Positions 1-14,600 of a stretch of DNA of 64,000 bases are shown here, piece by piece. The DNA lies in assembly GCA_028386065.3 (NCBI GenBank), contig JAKUCV010007332.1:42848-106847 (forward strand). The letters run 5' to 3'. The stretch comes from Turnera subulata (taxonomy: Eukaryota; Streptophyta; Magnoliopsida; Malpighiales; Passifloraceae). The notes beneath the pieces are model-generated. The model made no database searches. It was given only the letters and a program-made list of their open reading frames with translations, and was not told the origin of the DNA. The position numbers and the translations under genes were made by a program. How positions within the stretch are numbered: the first letter of the stretch is position 1; every line of letters begins with the position of its first letter.

Positions 1-243
1 TAATTGAGATTTTGATTGTCTATTTATCATTTTACTGATATGTGTACTTGCTTTTATGATATGTTGGCCACGTGGCGGTTCTGTTTGCTGTAATTACTGT
101 TAGGCGGGTGAATTTAGGTCAGGGTGTTTCATATATGATATGCACACATATCACAGTCTCAATACAATTTGTCAGCGTAACGAGATTGGTAGTATAGAAG
201 GTTAGTACTTAGTGTCGCACATTGTTTAACAATATATACAGTT

Positions 244-1281
244 GGTCAAAGTTGGGGAAAAGAATCTTGTTCAGATGTTGAAATGTTTGATTTGGACATT
301 GGACGAGGGTTACCCGCAAGCCCAATGCTGCACAAGGTCCAAGATATTGTTCATTGTCTGTATTTCATACATTCTAAATTTTAAGAAATTGCAATTTTGT
401 GGTTTTTGACTTGCTTCTATCTTAGTACTTTACCACAAGGAGGAAAAAGAAAAGGTAAGCCGTGGCATTCTAAATTGATTTCTAAATTTCCTAGTCAAAG
501 TTATATAGCACGGTGTTCATACAATGTGATTACTTCATAATCCCATCTATGACTGGACAACCTCTTCACGAACGAGTACAGAAGAATTTGTTCTACTGAA
601 TCCTATGGGAAACTTAGTAGTTTTTATGTCTTTAGCTGTGCATGTATATTGCGATGCAGAAAGTTAGTGCCTGTTTAATATATAATGTGAATCGTATAAA
701 GTATATTTCTGTTCTTTCAATTCATAATTTTACCAACAAAAAGTTAATAAAATGACCTTAATTTTCACTGGAAAATTTACATGCACTGTGTAAATTGCAG
801 AATATGACATTAAAGTGCTGGTGGAACCACTGTAAACATCCGTTCCGACTTCTAATTGTTATCTTTGCTCACCCAATGTTCCAAAGACAATATGTTTAAT
901 CTAATCTGGAGAAATCAACTAGGCTAGAAAGATCTTACAGCGATTGCTGAACTAGAAATCTACATCAATTGAAAATAAAAAACTGGATATGAATTCACAT
1001 GACAATGTAGTATGAAACTCTAATTTTAACTTTTAAGCATCCTAATACCAGTGAATTTGTGATTTTCATAAATTTCTCTTTTAGGTATGCTCTAGGCGGT
1101 GGTTATGGACGTAATTGTTTGCTTGCTAGCACATAAATATATGATCACTAGAGACACGATGAAGGATTCTAGGGCATATTCTGTTGCTGCTGTTGTGAAC
1201 GACTCTATATATGGTGTTGGAGGGATAACATTTGGTGGAGAGCTTATGGAAACGGTATTACAGCCTTTAGCAGCGATATAA
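244..1281 (+). pseudogene. Degenerate kelch-repeat gene fragments (DCD/kelch type)
   Basis: Two short coding-like pieces read on the plus strand. At about 244-345 the frame reads ...SCSDVEMFDLDIGRGLPASP..., like the end of a kelch blade. After a splice-acceptor-like TTTTAG, the piece at about 1085-1281 begins YALGGGYG and, in another frame, continues with SRAYSVAAVVNDSIYGVGG and ends at a stop at 1279-1281. The phrase pattern 'NDSIYGVGG...METV' is typical of kelch blades and resembles plant DCD-domain kelch proteins. The frame change and stops in a few hundred bases, with no long exon, argue for a decayed fragment. It could also be the last exons of a gene lying left of the window. The family is inferred from recognition only. 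Confidence 0.4.
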
Positions 1282-1526
1282 TTAGTCTTTTTAAGTATAA
1301 TTAATGTGCAGCTCCAATGCTTCAAGCTCCGATATTATTGTTATGATAATATTAATTATTATTGTTATTCTAATAATAATTATATATTTGACACTTAAAA
1401 TTTTTGAACATATAATATATATGATATAAGATTGTATGTGCATTAAAACTATGGAGAAGTAGCTCAAGAATATTTTGCAAATGAGAAAAATATACTAAGT
1501 TGTCAATGATCAAATATCTCGAAAAG

Positions 1527-3227
1527 GGTAAAAAAGTTTTTTATGTCCTTCCACTTTGTTAATTTCGCTTTTGTCGTCCCTTTTCTTTTAATTTCACTCA
1601 TTGTGTCCCTGAACTTTCAACTTACCGGGTCATACTGTCCTTTTTACCTCCTAGGTAAATTACCATAATGCTGACACATGTCAAGTAGAGCCCACAGATG
1701 CCTTTTTTATTCATTTTTCCTATTTTTCAAAATATAATTTATAAAACCTATTTATTCTAAACAAATAATTCTTTTTAATGTAAGGGAGGCGGGTCCCACA
1801 CACTAAAATAGATATTACCTAAAAAGGTGCTGATACTCTGGTGAGGCCCATAATCTGCTTATTTATTTAATTTTTTCCCAAAATTCATATATTCTTTGAT
1901 TAAATTAAAATAAATCGTTTTATTTATAATTTGGGCATCTTGGTGTCGCTTAAAGAAAAAACACAATAGCTTTATTCTCTGTCTCCTCCTCATTCTTCCT
2001 TGTGTAATCCGCCGGATATATCTCTTTGATTCTTCCTCCACTTTCTCATTTTTTTTTTATTTTCTCCAATTGGAAACCCTCGCCACCACTCTTCTACCAC
2101 TATTGCTTCCATCAACTCCATTTTCTCTCCTTTCCCTATCCAAACCCATCGCTTGTCCTCCTCCTGTTCCCCTCATATGGCAGATAACTCAGGCCGAGTC
2201 GATGGAGAGCAATAACTACTAAAATCGTTGGTGGAGATCCAAACCCTCGCCACTACCGACGTTTTCCTCCCATTCTTTTCTTTTACTTTTCTTTTTTTCT
2301 CTTTACATATCATCATTAGGTATCTTGTTTTTTTGTTTTCTAATGCCTCTGAGTTTTTTTTAATTGGCAATTCAAATTTGGTGGATGATAAATGTTGTGA
2401 ATATGTTGATGAGGCTTGGGTTTGTTCGTCGCCATCGAGTAGTGGACTCAGAGCAGGTGGCTCTAGGGGTGCGATTTGAGTTGTGTGTGAGTTTAGGTTG
2501 TTTTTTGTTAGATTTAGGTATGGGATTGGGAAATTTAGTTCTATGGCAGAATTAAAATCATAGAAAAGAAAATAAAGACATTTATTATTAAATATATTAA
2601 TTGCAGACTTCTATTGTTGCTTCCAAAGGCTGTGTGTGGTATTTCTTTCGAATTTATCTTTATCCTAGTACTTGAATGCGGCAGAAGAAAAGTTGGGCTT
2701 GGGAAAATTTGATGATGATGATTTAGTAGGATCTGAAATGAAATTAAGGATGGGTTTTATATTCAGATTTAGTTCCTATGTAGTGTTGGTTGCTGGGTTG
2801 ATTTCTTTGATGGAAGTGCTTGAAGGAGTTGCAATCTTCCTCGGCGAAGACAAATGATTTACTTATTCAAGAAAGGAATTTAAAAATTTTAAATAGAAGA
2901 CAATAAAAAATAAAGATTCACAGACATTTTTTTGACGATTTATTCACTTTTTATTATTATAAAAACTGATTATTTTAATTCAAAAAGCATTTAAGAAATT
3001 AAATTATGAAGAAGGAAAATAGAAAATCGAAGAGAGGTTTAAAAAAGGGGCTTGTGGGGCCTACTTAACACGTGTCAATATCAAAACAAACAACCTGCAA
3101 TAATAGGTAAAATGGACAACATGACCCGGTAAATCATAAGTTGAGGGACAATATGAGTGAAATTAAACGAAGAGGGACAACAAATGCGAAATCGACAAAG
3201 TGAAAGGACAATAAAAACTTTTTAACC
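1527..3227. mobile_element. Non-autonomous Mutator-like element (MULE A, copy 1)
   Basis: The element has long terminal inverted repeats of roughly 170-190 bp. The left end starts GGTAAAAAAGTTTTTTATG and the right end finishes AAAAACTTTTTAACC. It is flanked by the exact 10-bp direct repeat TCTCGAAAAG at 1517-1526 and 3228-3237, the target-duplication length expected of MULEs. The interior (about 1860-2870) holds only short unrecognised open frames and no transposase. The same TIR sequence, including an identical stretch of about 40 bp, bounds the element at 42834-44646, whose interior is different. It is mobilised, if at all, by an enzyme encoded elsewhere. Confidence 0.85.
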
Positions 3228-3420
3228 TCTCGAAAAGTTAAAAAGGCCTATCTATTTTTTTAATTTGAGTTCATGAACTCTTTATGATTTATTATAGTCC
3301 TTGCTAAGCATAATAGAAGATTATCATTACATAAAAAAATAAATTTATTAAGTACAATTGAAATTAAGTAATAATTGGAAACAATAAAAAGATTTCACTT
3401 GAGGTGTACTGCGCAAAACC

Positions 3421-4095
3421 TCAAGCTATTATTATCAAGGTTTTTAAAAGAGCTTGTGAAAAATCTGAAGAGGAGGACAAGGATTTACTTTTGCGGGTCT
3501 CTTGAGCCAACAACATGGAATGAAGCTCATCGAAAGAAGGTAGGGGAGATTTGGAAGTGAGAAGGATAACCAAGTCATGATAGTCATTAGGGAGTCCATC
3601 AAGAATTTGCATGATGATATCATTGTCACTAACACGATGCCCTATAGACTCAAAATTGTCAGCAATACGACGAACAGAGTAAAGATATTCAGATATGGAT
3701 TTTGACCCTTTTTTAGAAGTAACGAAAGCAATGTGATACTCTATATAACGGGCTTGAACCTGATCATGAAAGAGTTGTTCAATGAACAGCCAGACTTGTC
3801 ACGCAGTAGGAAAAGATCCTGGACGCACAATGTGATTCAGAATATCATGATTAATCGTGGCATAAATCCACGTAACAAGAGTGTTGTCAATTTGACAGTG
3901 TAAAGGAGATTTGGAGAGGGAGGTGTATCTGATTTAGCAGAAGGAAAAAAAGGTTCTGGTGGTATACCGGTTCCATCAATATGATCTAACACCTGATGAG
4001 AGTGAGACACACTGTAAATGAGACTCTGCCATACCAAAAAATTGCTAAAATCAAGAACTGTAGGAACATAATTCAGTATATTATTGATAGAAAAA
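3421..4095 (-). pseudogene. Ty1/Copia gag fragment, degenerate
   Basis: Read on the minus strand, this gives a Copia-type Gag (UBN2/retrotran_gag family). From high to low coordinate one sees LDFSNFLVW and HIDGTGIPPEPF near 3960-4060, then VWLFIEQLFHDQVQARY near 3750-3800, then SEYLYSVRRIADNFE, and ILDGLPNDYHDLVILL at about 3550-3610. An in-frame TGA sits where a tryptophan is usual, just before QVWLFIEQ, and the N-terminal part lies in a different frame. No zinc knuckle, protease or integrase follows, and no LTR is recognised beside it. It is a dead fragment. Confidence 0.75.
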
Positions 4096-4682
4096 AACAT
4101 AATGCATGGAGGAGGATAATGGCGCAGATGCAGCCAAGAGAGAAGAAGAAGTTGAAGATGCACTCAACCCAGAAAGTGCAGAAGGAGAAGTTGAGGGGGA
4201 AGTCGCGGGTGGAGAAGACATAATGAAGAAAAGAGATTGGTTTCAAAGAATTTTGATTTTGGAAAATTTCAAAGGATTAGTACCTGTTCCGCTACGATGA
4301 AAGGTTGAATACCAGACCAGGATGCTAAACTCACCAGATGTGTATATGTTACTATTAACAGATAAGTGTTTAGTGAATAGTTAAAGGAAATCTATCACAA
4401 GTTAGAGATGAGGGAGATGAGAACTCTATCCTCTGAACAAACTAATCCTTTCACATATGACTTCCAAAGACAAGCAAATCAGAACTCTCTTCAAGTCGCA
4501 GATTGCCATCAGTGAGTAATTACGAGATTAGTTTCCTTCCTTTACAATTTCTTTCACATTGGCTATATTTTCTCCAAGTATTTTCCCACTTTATTATGTC
4601 TCTCTCTCTCCTAGTTATTCTTCTTTAAGAATCGATAAAGAATTACTAGAATTCCATGACAAATAGAAATCTGATCGCCTAG

Positions 4683-5116
4683 AGTCCGTTTGGTATCAAT
4701 TTGGAATTGGAATTAAATTTAATTCATTAAAAATTTAGAATTAGAATTCATTTTGAAATCAATTTCCATGTTTGGTATACTTTTTAATAGTAAGGAATTG
4801 ATTTCAATTCCAATATTTGGTATAAATCAAATTATCAATTGAATTGTTAAAATTACCTAAGTTGTCCTTTTACTAAAAAAACTAAAATAAGAGTATAGGA
4901 TCATTTTTGTCATTTAGACATACCAATATTTATCCAATGGAATTGAATTCTAAATCCGATAGGTTTTGCTTAGATTTAAAATATTACCAAAATATTGCTC
5001 CAAAAATAAAAAATGGAATTCAATTCCTATTTTAAGTGAAGTAGAATTATACCAAACTAAGGAATTGATTTCAATTCTTGGAATTGAAATCAATTCCATG
5101 ATACCAAACGGAGGGT
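4683..5116. mobile_element. Tourist-like MITE
   Basis: A palindromic element of about 430 bp is bounded by TCCGTTTGGTAT at 4685 and ATACCAAACGGA near 5112. The interior is rich in GGAATTGA/TCAATTCC words that pair left to right, so the element can fold back along much of its length. No coding capacity is evident. Possible 3-bp flanks (CTA and TTA) would fit PIF/Harbinger-type insertion but do not match exactly. Confidence 0.6.
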
Positions 5117-6717
5117 TAAGGTGCAATTCTGGCATCACGGTGCTTTCTATTTAATTTGAGTGGGAGAATCAACAACCAGAGTGTAGGAATAAATGGTGGT
5201 GGGGAATAGCATCAATGTAAAAAAAGCCATGCAAAGATACAGTGATAGAACTAGAAAATTGTTTGCAGAATGAACTTAACGCCATCATTCCTTCTTATTG
5301 GCCTTGGAAACCCCATGTTTCTGTGCATGACAAAACTATGAAGCAGGTCATACTCACTTCACTAGCAGATATTGTAGCCATACATGTATTCTGGATATGA
5401 TCGCCTTGGTTATGAGGGTGTTCCGGGTGGAGATTTCTTTCAATTTCATCCTTCATGTTCACTGCAAGTCTGTAGTCAGAAGCCGAACTCTTATCTGTGT
5501 CTAGCCAATTTTTGGTTTGTGTTACTTCAGTAGAAACAGAGAGTTTTTCTTCTTTTAGTCCTCCTTTGTTTGATGTCTCAGAAATGGAGGGCAGAAAACT
5601 GGAAGTGAGGATGATCACAGGGTTTGGCAGTACTGTCTCAAAGAGGTTTTGTGGGAAGTCAAATAACAGCTTGCTTTCTCTTGTTTCTCGCCTTCATGGA
5701 CGAGCGCATTGGTACTGAAGTCGGTGTGGATGGTAATGAGCTCCGAGTATTTGCATACAATTGAAGAAGTCAGTTGCTTGCTTGGTTGATAACAGTATAC
5801 CCTTAAATTTAAAGAAAAAATGGTTGAGAGATGAATGCTTAGAGTTGGAGAAATGGTTGTATCGTGAAGTCCGAGCTGGTGCTTTTCCCCCTGTAGCACT
5901 TTTTGGAGCTGGTGTAGAAACTATAGCTAGTCTAAGAATTTACCCATTTTTTTCTGAAAGTCATTATGCATTGCGTTAATGACAAACGTGGTTCTGATGT
6001 GTTTGGTCCTTCCGAAATAAACGTAACACTTCATAATGTATTGCCTAACTAAAATTGCAACACTGAGGGCTATATGTGGATGGATATCAAAAAGACAAGG
6101 AAGAGTGGAAGACAATTTCGACAAAGTATTTGCAAGTCTATGATCACGAACTAATTCTTATCCAATAATTAATTAGGAACATTCATCACATTTATATTGA
6201 TTGCCGTTAAGACACATGTAAGCTCTGCACACCATTTGTTTAATCGCTGAATAGCAAAAGGGAAAAACAGCAAAGCAGAATGGGGACAACACTTGGCTCG
6301 CAATCAATCGCATTACCCAAAATTGTAGAGGAATTATCTTTTTCTCATACCCTTTCTACATGAGCTTGGATCCTATTTTTCATGTTCACCTGTGAGGTAC
6401 AAAAATAGCCCACAGTAAAAGGGGCTCAAAATCGCTGTTAGCAAATACTGTTGCCGACATATTCACAACATCAAAAAGTAAAATACCACTTCCTTCCTCA
6501 TTGCACAGAACATTGAAGCCAATTAACTGCAAAACTGAAGGGAAAAGATGGCCAAAAATACAGATCATAGCTGTCAAAGTAACCTTCCAGTGTCTGTTGC
6601 TGTTGGACCCAATTAGCTCAGCATGAATAACTTGGTGCCAAAAAAAACTTGCAGGCATAAGAGCTGCCCCCCCGCATTCACCGAGCTCTCTGGATTTAGG
6701 TGTAGGACCAACTACTC
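5117..6717. other. Intergenic region downstream of RRP5, no gene assigned
   Basis: This 1.6 kb lies just past the RRP5 stop codon, and its right edge must contain the RRP5 3' UTR. Two modest open frames exist: minus 5295-5618 (107 codons) and plus 5761-5979 (72 codons, with a charged stretch KKKWLRDECLELEKWLYREV). I recognise neither, and I cannot link them through convincing splice sites. The plus frame near 5700-5930 has a coding-like composition and could be an exon remnant of an unrelated gene. Confidence 0.4.
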
Positions 6718-8613
6718 TCAGGCCAATGTATTTTCAACGTATTCAATAGCCTTCTGTTTCACATACTCGATTCTTTCTTCATTGCCAAGAGTTTTTTCAT
6801 ACTCCAAATATTTCTTGAATAGGAACTGCATAACGAAAAAATGAAAAACGCATCAACACTGGCAATAACGGAAATGCCAAAACGTCTAGGGAATCATTGG
6901 GAACACCAAATGTACTAACCTTCATATTTTTGGGTGGTAGGCTCAGGCTAATTGCTCTCTCAAACAGGCCGCGAATCACATCCACATCTTGAAGTTTAAT
7001 CTCCTAAAAAGAAATGAACCAAAAGTCAGATGTGTACAGCGGAAAAAGAAGTAGCTAGAGAATCATACCTGATCAAGATAAACACTCCAAATGTCTGTTT
7101 TCTTTGGATACTCCCTCAAAATTTCTTCAAACAGAGCTCGCCCTCTATCAGGAACCCCATATTTGAACTCATAAATAGCTGTCTGTCTGATAAATTTAAT
7201 ATGCTTATGGCGAGGTAGGCTTAATAGAGCCCGTCGCACAACAGACTCAACCCCATCTTGCTTTTGATCCAACAGTCTGTGCACTTGTCTCACCCAAACC
7301 TACGATTCCACAAGGGAGAAAGCTTAAACATCAATCACATGCCAGAAATGTTTGGAACAAAAGAGAAGCAATAACAGAAAACAGCATGTACCTTGCATGA
7401 GGTTTTGAACTTCTTGATCATTTTATGAAGAATATCATCTGCCAATTTCTCTTGCTTCTTTTCTTCATAAGATTTCAACAGTGCAAGATAGAATTTCTTG
7501 GGATCACAATATTGTAAAGCTCTTTTAATTACTTTTTCAACAGCTTCCTGGAGAAAACCACCAAAATGTAAGTCTTTCATTTGATGTTGCAACAGAACAA
7601 ATATTTAAAAACTTGACTAGAGATTTTTTCTAATACCTGTGGCGGATTTCCATATTCATGTTCCAAATTACAGTAAGCAACCCAAATATTAAGCTTCTCA
7701 TCCTCTTCCCGAAAGTTTATTGTTCTCAAGGCCCTTCAAAGAAAAAAAAGGGTAGACACTGAGGTTAAATGTTATTTCAACCATGAATCCAACAGTATAC
7801 AACAATTTCATTCAAGCAAAATCTTATTTGACCAACAAGGGACAATGAAATTACAGGCTACATGTTTCATGAAAGAAATGAAAGCAAGAGATTTATAATA
7901 TTTGGGCAGGCACATCAAGCTCTGCTTAGTAGCCACTGGGAAGCAATTTTCACAATACCTTTCAGCTAGAGAACGAGCTCCCTCCACATCAGCCAATTTC
8001 AGCATGTGACCCATGTAATGTAGCCAAATAAAACTGCTATTAGGAGAGCTTCGGACAAGTTTCTCGTACTCATCAGCATTACTTGGTTTTTCCTGCAATA
8101 AACGTCTTTCTTCAGCAGCTCTTATTTCCGACTCCCTGCAAAGACGGTTTCCAAAATCACTCAGAAAAGCATGAAGCAAATGAATAGCACATCAATCATG
8201 TGTAATCAAAAATATTACAAAGAAAGACAGCCAAATGACCTGTTAGATTTCTTTTTGTCAATTTTTTTCTTTGGGATGGTGTCTGCCTCATCAACTTGCC
8301 CTTGGTTTTTACTGATTATATCATCCATATGCGTCTGTTCAGCGTCATCAAGAGTAACCTCAAGTGGAGGAACGGAAGCCCTAGATTCTGCTTGTGCAAG
8401 GATTGAAGTTTCCACATTTACATATTCCACATCCATGTTGTGGATAGCATGTGAACTGCTGTCTGGAAATATTGTCAACTCAGAGTCGCTGTCACTCTCA
8501 GAACTGTTTGCACTTGACTCTTTATCAGCTTGCTCCTTTGAAGGTGAAGTACTAGAATCATCCCCTTCTAAATTCTTCATTCCAAGAGAGATTCGATGCC
8601 TTTCCACATCCAC
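6718..8613 (-). other. RRP5 acidic linker and C-terminal HAT repeats
   Basis: Exon 33 (8240-8613, residues 1496-1619) is a low-complexity acidic and serine-rich linker (SSANSSESDSDSEL) ending in a lysine cluster. Exons 34-39 (residues 1620-1903) form HAT (half-a-TPR, Suf-like) repeats, with the alternating aromatic pattern seen in SSFIWLHYMGHML, LNIWVAYCNLEHEYGNPPQ, FYLALLKSYEEKKQ and TDIWSVYLDQEIK. In the family this module works in protein contacts and early 40S (18S) processing, while the S1 part supports both subunits. All HAT exons are in frame. Confidence 0.88.
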
Positions 8614-11600
8614 CTAAGAAAAGATATTGATGAATAGGCAAATCGAAAAATAAATCTTATTTCCCAGCATTATGATCAATACACTGTTAAAATCACAAGT
8701 CATTATTGCTGGAAGCCAACAATGATCTCAGCAAAAATGGAACAAATCATATAACAGCAACCACCCTAATTGCAAGGTGAAAAATTTGGCCAATCTGACA
8801 TAGAGACCCAAACCTAGTGAATATAGCCAGAGTATCATTATTAAAGTATATTTTTTCCATCAGCCTCTGAAAGCAAAAAGTTTTTATACCTTCAAAATCT
8901 TTGCTCTAACCTTCTCCCCTGCTGTATATTTAGATTCAATGTCGGTGATATGATCATCCGAAAGCTCAGAGACATGACATAGTCCAACCTAGGTAGACAG
9001 AGCAGAGGAGGCAAGAAAAGAGCATTCCAGGTCAGAAGACAAATGGCAGTGCAAGGTAACATAACAAGTACACAAGGTCACATTCTTGTAACCATTTTTA
9101 AGGAAAGGGGAAAAAGAACTGGACACCATGTGCAACCTTCCATTTACACAGCTCACACAAAAAATAAGCAATTCAAGTAGTATCTCCCGATGAGACAACT
9201 AAATATGAAAGAAATAAAAGAGATCATTACCAAATAAAATCAATGAGTAAAATTTCACAAATGGCACCTTCCAGATATGAACTAATGATCTAAAGCCACA
9301 ATGTGTGCAAGAAGCTCGGAGCATAGCAAATTGAACAGGATATGCAGAGAGATCAATGAGCCCAACCATACCATTTAAGGATTGACAGCTAGGCAGTTGA
9401 GTTGAATTGAACAAAGCTGTAAACCAATGATAAAAAATTTTGTGTCCAGGGCTTAGGTGGGTCCATTTAAGAGAAACATTTTCAAGACAAAGCCAACAGA
9501 ATGTTTAGTCATGCTCATCAATATGAAGTCCCTACTCGTAGGCAACATCTAGACCAAGATGCCACCATGCACCAACTGTCGAAAGAAACAGCTTTGACAA
9601 ACAGGTGCTCCAATACCACAAGGAGACAGAATTGTCTGTCAAGGACAAAACTAGGATTGGAAACAACACAATATGATAAAATTTAGTCAGTGATTTAGAG
9701 GTGAAAGTTTGACATTTAAGTTTGCCGCTATGGAGAAAAGCTTGCACTGAAGGCCCAGTCTTCTGTTGAATCCTTATATTTCATTTGTTTCAAACTTCTA
9801 AGTGACTGCTTAAGGTTCCACAATGGGGCTTTGTTCGCTTGCACTGAAGGTCCAGTCTTTCATTTGGCTAAACTTGAACAATCGGGGGCCCATCAAAGGG
9901 TGAAAAGTAATAACCCTTTGCAAGGGTGAATTCACAATCATAACAAGACTCCGGATTTTAGTTATTTGAATTTTTCCAATGCTAAGAGGTTATTTATGTG
10001 TAGAAGCTGAAAAATATGCATCACCTACATTAAATCCTCAATAACTAGAATATCCTATAAATACCAGGGTGTGTTATATTCATTAGAATTAACACTGGTC
10101 GTTGTTGGCAGAAACATTTTTTTCTATTAATGGCCTATCGGGCCAAGTGGTTGCTTTGGAACTCAATCCGAACAGATTGGTCAGAATCTTTAAAATTCTG
10201 TTCTTTCAATTCACTATTACATGAAAGAATATTAGTTATCTAACAACGAGCAGGAAGCACTACTATAATCAATTTGGCCCTTTTGACAGAAGCAGATTTA
10301 TGGAAGAAATCCTTACCACATTTGTATGGTCAATTGTGATGAACAAACCATAAGCTTCTACCCGCTTAATTGTACCAGAAATTATGTCACCAACATGAAG
10401 TTGACTCCAACCATTGATTTTCGATTTTGTTGTTCCATCTGCACCCAATTTCTTCAGGGTAACTTCAACTCGTTTTGATGAAGGCTCCACAGATAAGACC
10501 CTAAGATCAAGCTTCTTAGTTCATTGCCACAATATACTACCAAGCATTATTTGTCCAACCAAAACGCCCAACAAGCACAATAAATGCCTACCTTCCATGT
10601 ACAAGTTGTCCAATAGGAAATTCTTTCTCAGGATTCTCAACATATTCATTAGACAGATTTGAGAGGAGGATTTTTGCATCAAGTTTCCTTGAAAGTGATA
10701 TGAAGCATCCCTTTGACGTGACATTCTTAACATAACCCTGTCAACAGTGGATTAACCCATAAAAAGTATAGTAAGCAAAATTCACCCAAGAAAAGACCCT
10801 GACAAATAAAAAGCAGGAAGTATAACGCTAAAAATGATGAAACGTTATAAATGAGTGGTAGATATTTATATCAATAGGAAAATTTGATAATCATCGCGGA
10901 TATGACCCAACTGCAGCAAAGTTGAAGAAGGAAAAGTACTTATTGAGATATAAACATCCGCTTCAGAAAGCAGAAAACAGTGACAACATGAAAAAGGAAA
11001 GAATAGGATTGAAAATAAGAGAACAGAGAATTGCTAGCATACACCATGAGTTCCATCCTTGGAAAAGTTACAGAAGCCAAACAATCAGCCTACCAAGCCA
11101 AAACCTCTGGTTTATAACCAAATATTGGTGAGGAAATCACAAAACAAAGGGACTACATCAACAAGACAACCATAGCTAGAAGTAGCAAGAGCTCTATCTA
11201 TTACCTGGACAACCATGTCAGGATGAAGATCTTCAATCATTTCAATACGCTTATTCAGAGGGTTCCTGAAAAATCAAATAACGAATTCATCTAACAGCAA
11301 AAATGAACAGAGAACCACAATAGGAGAGCAAAGAAAAAACCCAAATGTCCAAGAAGGAAACAGCATGCAGTAATATTTCTTAATCTTAACAATAGAAAAC
11401 ATAATTGCCTTCAGTCCTATCCATAGTCACATAAAACGCCGTACCCTCCGGTACACGGTACGGTTACGCCGTAAGCTAGAGTAGAAGAATTCGGTACGTC
11501 CGGGGTATATTAATCTGGTACAGTAATTCATTAATAACCGTACACATTAATTTATATTTCAGTGTGACTAGACAACAAAATAAGGGAGGCTTTCATAAAT

Positions 11601-14600
11601 TGGGCTTGCCAACATTTTTTGAGTTTTCTAATGAATGAATTATGGTTGGGCTGGGTAAAAAAAAAAAAATCCAAAAAAGACAATTATCCAAGAAAAAACA
11701 AAGTCAAATGCAATACGCCCTAGGTAACGAATTGGTACCCTCAAGTACCGCAAATTGGTTCGAACGAACCAATACGTCGAACACTCCACTTTTAGCGCAT
11801 TATGTGACCATGGTCCTAGCACAAATTTTCAAAAAAATAAAAGCCCTCATGGTTGAAACTGCAAGCACATTTAGCGTCATTTGGAGTCATAAGAACTGAT
11901 GGTCTCACCCCAATCACTATATTCCGAGCCAGAGAAGAAATGTGATAGATTCCAACTTTATCAGAAAAAGAGGGAGTACAAATTTAAAAATGCTGAGAGC
12001 ATTGATTCCTCAGTTTCAGCCAAGATGCATCAACCCCAGTTGCTATATTCAGTGTCACGACAGAAATGCATAACGTTCCAACTTTATCAGTAAAAGTGGA
12101 CAACAAATCTGAAATGCTACGAGTATTGATTCTTCAGTTTTCAATCAAGATGCATCTTGTATGAAAGCTTGGCTTCCAATAATGTATCCAAGAGCATGAA
12201 TACCAACAAGAAAGCATATGCTCATGCTGACCGAGCAATCATTGGATGCTATGAACCATTACCAAGTTCTCATTTTATAGGGGCCAAGTAGCAAAGTTTA
12301 TCATTTTATGGAATATAATCCTCACAACATCAGAGAACATTGGAAACTTGACTAGGCATAATCTCCATCCAGACCACTAAGCCAATGCAGATGCCTAGAT
12401 AAAGACAACGAAAAAATTGAACATGAGAAACAGTTGAGCTCAAGACTTACCCATTACAGGAGAGATCTGATGAATTCCTGCTACACATGGCATCTAAAGA
12501 TAAGCGCAAAGACAGATCAACATGAACGGTGCCTTTGACAGAGTGGCTGATTTCCAGGACCTTTGTTTTTACAAATTCGCCTTCATGACAACCAGACAAG
12601 GGATTTTGCACCCATGAGTCTTGTAGTTCTGTAAAATGAACTCTACCATGCAAGTGTGGACCAATTAGTACAACCAATCCACCAACACCAGGGAGAATTT
12701 TGGAAATTCTGCCACCCACTATATCTCCTTCATGAATATGAGCTGTAATACTATCAAGCAGAAGATTTTGTGCCTCATCTTCATCCTGATCTTTGCTACC
12801 AGCAATAATAGAGATGGCACGGAGTGGGCGGAGCACCAAACGTAATGATGCTTTATCCTTGTTATAACTTAATACATGGCCAACAACAGGCTTCCCTACA
12901 AGAAAGCGCTTTTGGAATTCTCGAAGCTCGCTAGGTTCACAGGCACTGTCAAGAATATAGAGCTGGGCCTTCACATGCCGCGTTACAGTTAACCAAGCCC
13001 ATTCACTGTCTACCTTATACACATACCCAGCAATACGCTGTCCAGAAGAAAATTCTGGCTTCTCAGACAAGATGTTATCCCCTAAATCAAATGAATCTGC
13101 AATCAAAATTTAATTTCAGATTTGAAAGGTCAACAAAGATTAACAGCAACATGCCAAGTACAAAACATATTCCAGAGACAATTAAATCACAATTGCACAA
13201 ACCCATAAAAGAATTCCCAAAAGTGACTAGTTAAGTAGCAGGAAAATGACAGCACAAAAGAAAGTTTAATCACATCAATGCACTAAATGCCTTGTGACCA
13301 GCTTCTGAATATTATCCCAAGTTTTTGCATTCATAACTAAAACCAAAAGATAGTTGCCAAGGGCAAACCCATGGGAATGATAAAGCAGCAGCAAATAGCA
13401 TTTAATTGTATGCAGATATGCTAATGAGAGTTTTTGTCATGCGCAACATCTTTGACGTCATTCCGCATAGTTGCTAGAGAATATCGCAGGGAAACTTAAA
13501 AGAGGCATTCGTCAAATGACTGTAAACAGTAAAGTTAACCAACAAAAGCACAGTAAAGAAAGAAATGAAAACATGTGTTAAGCAGCTGAGTGGGGTGACT
13601 GAAAGAGGCTTTTAAAAACCATCCCCAATTACTAAATAGGTAAGTGGAAAAGAAACTGTTGATAGCATGCTCCAAAACTTGGTACATATGATCCAAGAAA
13701 GAGTTGAAATGACAAAGAATAATATTGCATTAAATAGTGTGAGCCCTAGATGTAAATTTACAAAACGAAAAGTGAACATTTGATAAAGAAGCTTTTGTGG
13801 AATGAATGAAGTGCTGTTTTGAAAAAATGTTACAAGGTATATATTAAGAAAAATGAATGACCTTGAGGCAAAAATTTAAAGGAGAATCCCAGTCTTTTTG
13901 GACCAAGCACTTCAATTTACAGTATGAGGTCAGTTTGCTTCTATGCATGAGGACAATTGAGATCATTTAGGAAGTAGATGATCAATTGGTCACAACCGGA
14001 TGCCATCTGATAATGCGGCATCTGCATTACTAAATTCAAAAGTACAGTGACAGATTAATAAATAATTCTAGCCAAATTAATGACTAGAATATCAACCCAC
14101 ATTCCCTTTTATCACACAGGTAAGTTGGTAACCAAAGTTTCCATCAAGAGGATACCAGTGGTCCTTTGTCCAATTTTTCTGGGTAAAACAGTCATTTTAA
14201 CGCAGTAAACCGATTTGTGTAATATTGGTATTGTTCAGACCTAAATGGACTCATGCTTTCTACCCAAGTTACGCCTACAAGATGTGTTTTTTTTTCCTAC
14301 AAATGTAAATGCTTAATACTATCTATTAATTTACATGAATTTCCCAAGGATAATGTCAATAAATAAAGTTAACATGAATTCCAGCAATACAACCAACCCA
14401 ACATAAGCAAATCACCATGATAAAAAAAAAAAAAAATCAACCTGAGAGCATTCTTGGCTTGATAGATAGCTCCCATTGCTGACTCTTTTTATTATCTGAT
14501 TGACCAGCCTTTTCAACGATCCTTGCACTCACTGTCTGTCCAATTTTGAAGCCATCAAATGGATTTTCTACATCACAAGCATCATATACCTGTTCACAAG

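Noticed and set aside
9724..9872. Short repeated phrase TTGCACTGAAGG[C/T]CCAGTCTT in RRP5 intron 31
   Set aside because: Only two partial copies of about 40-60 bp; too little to define an element.
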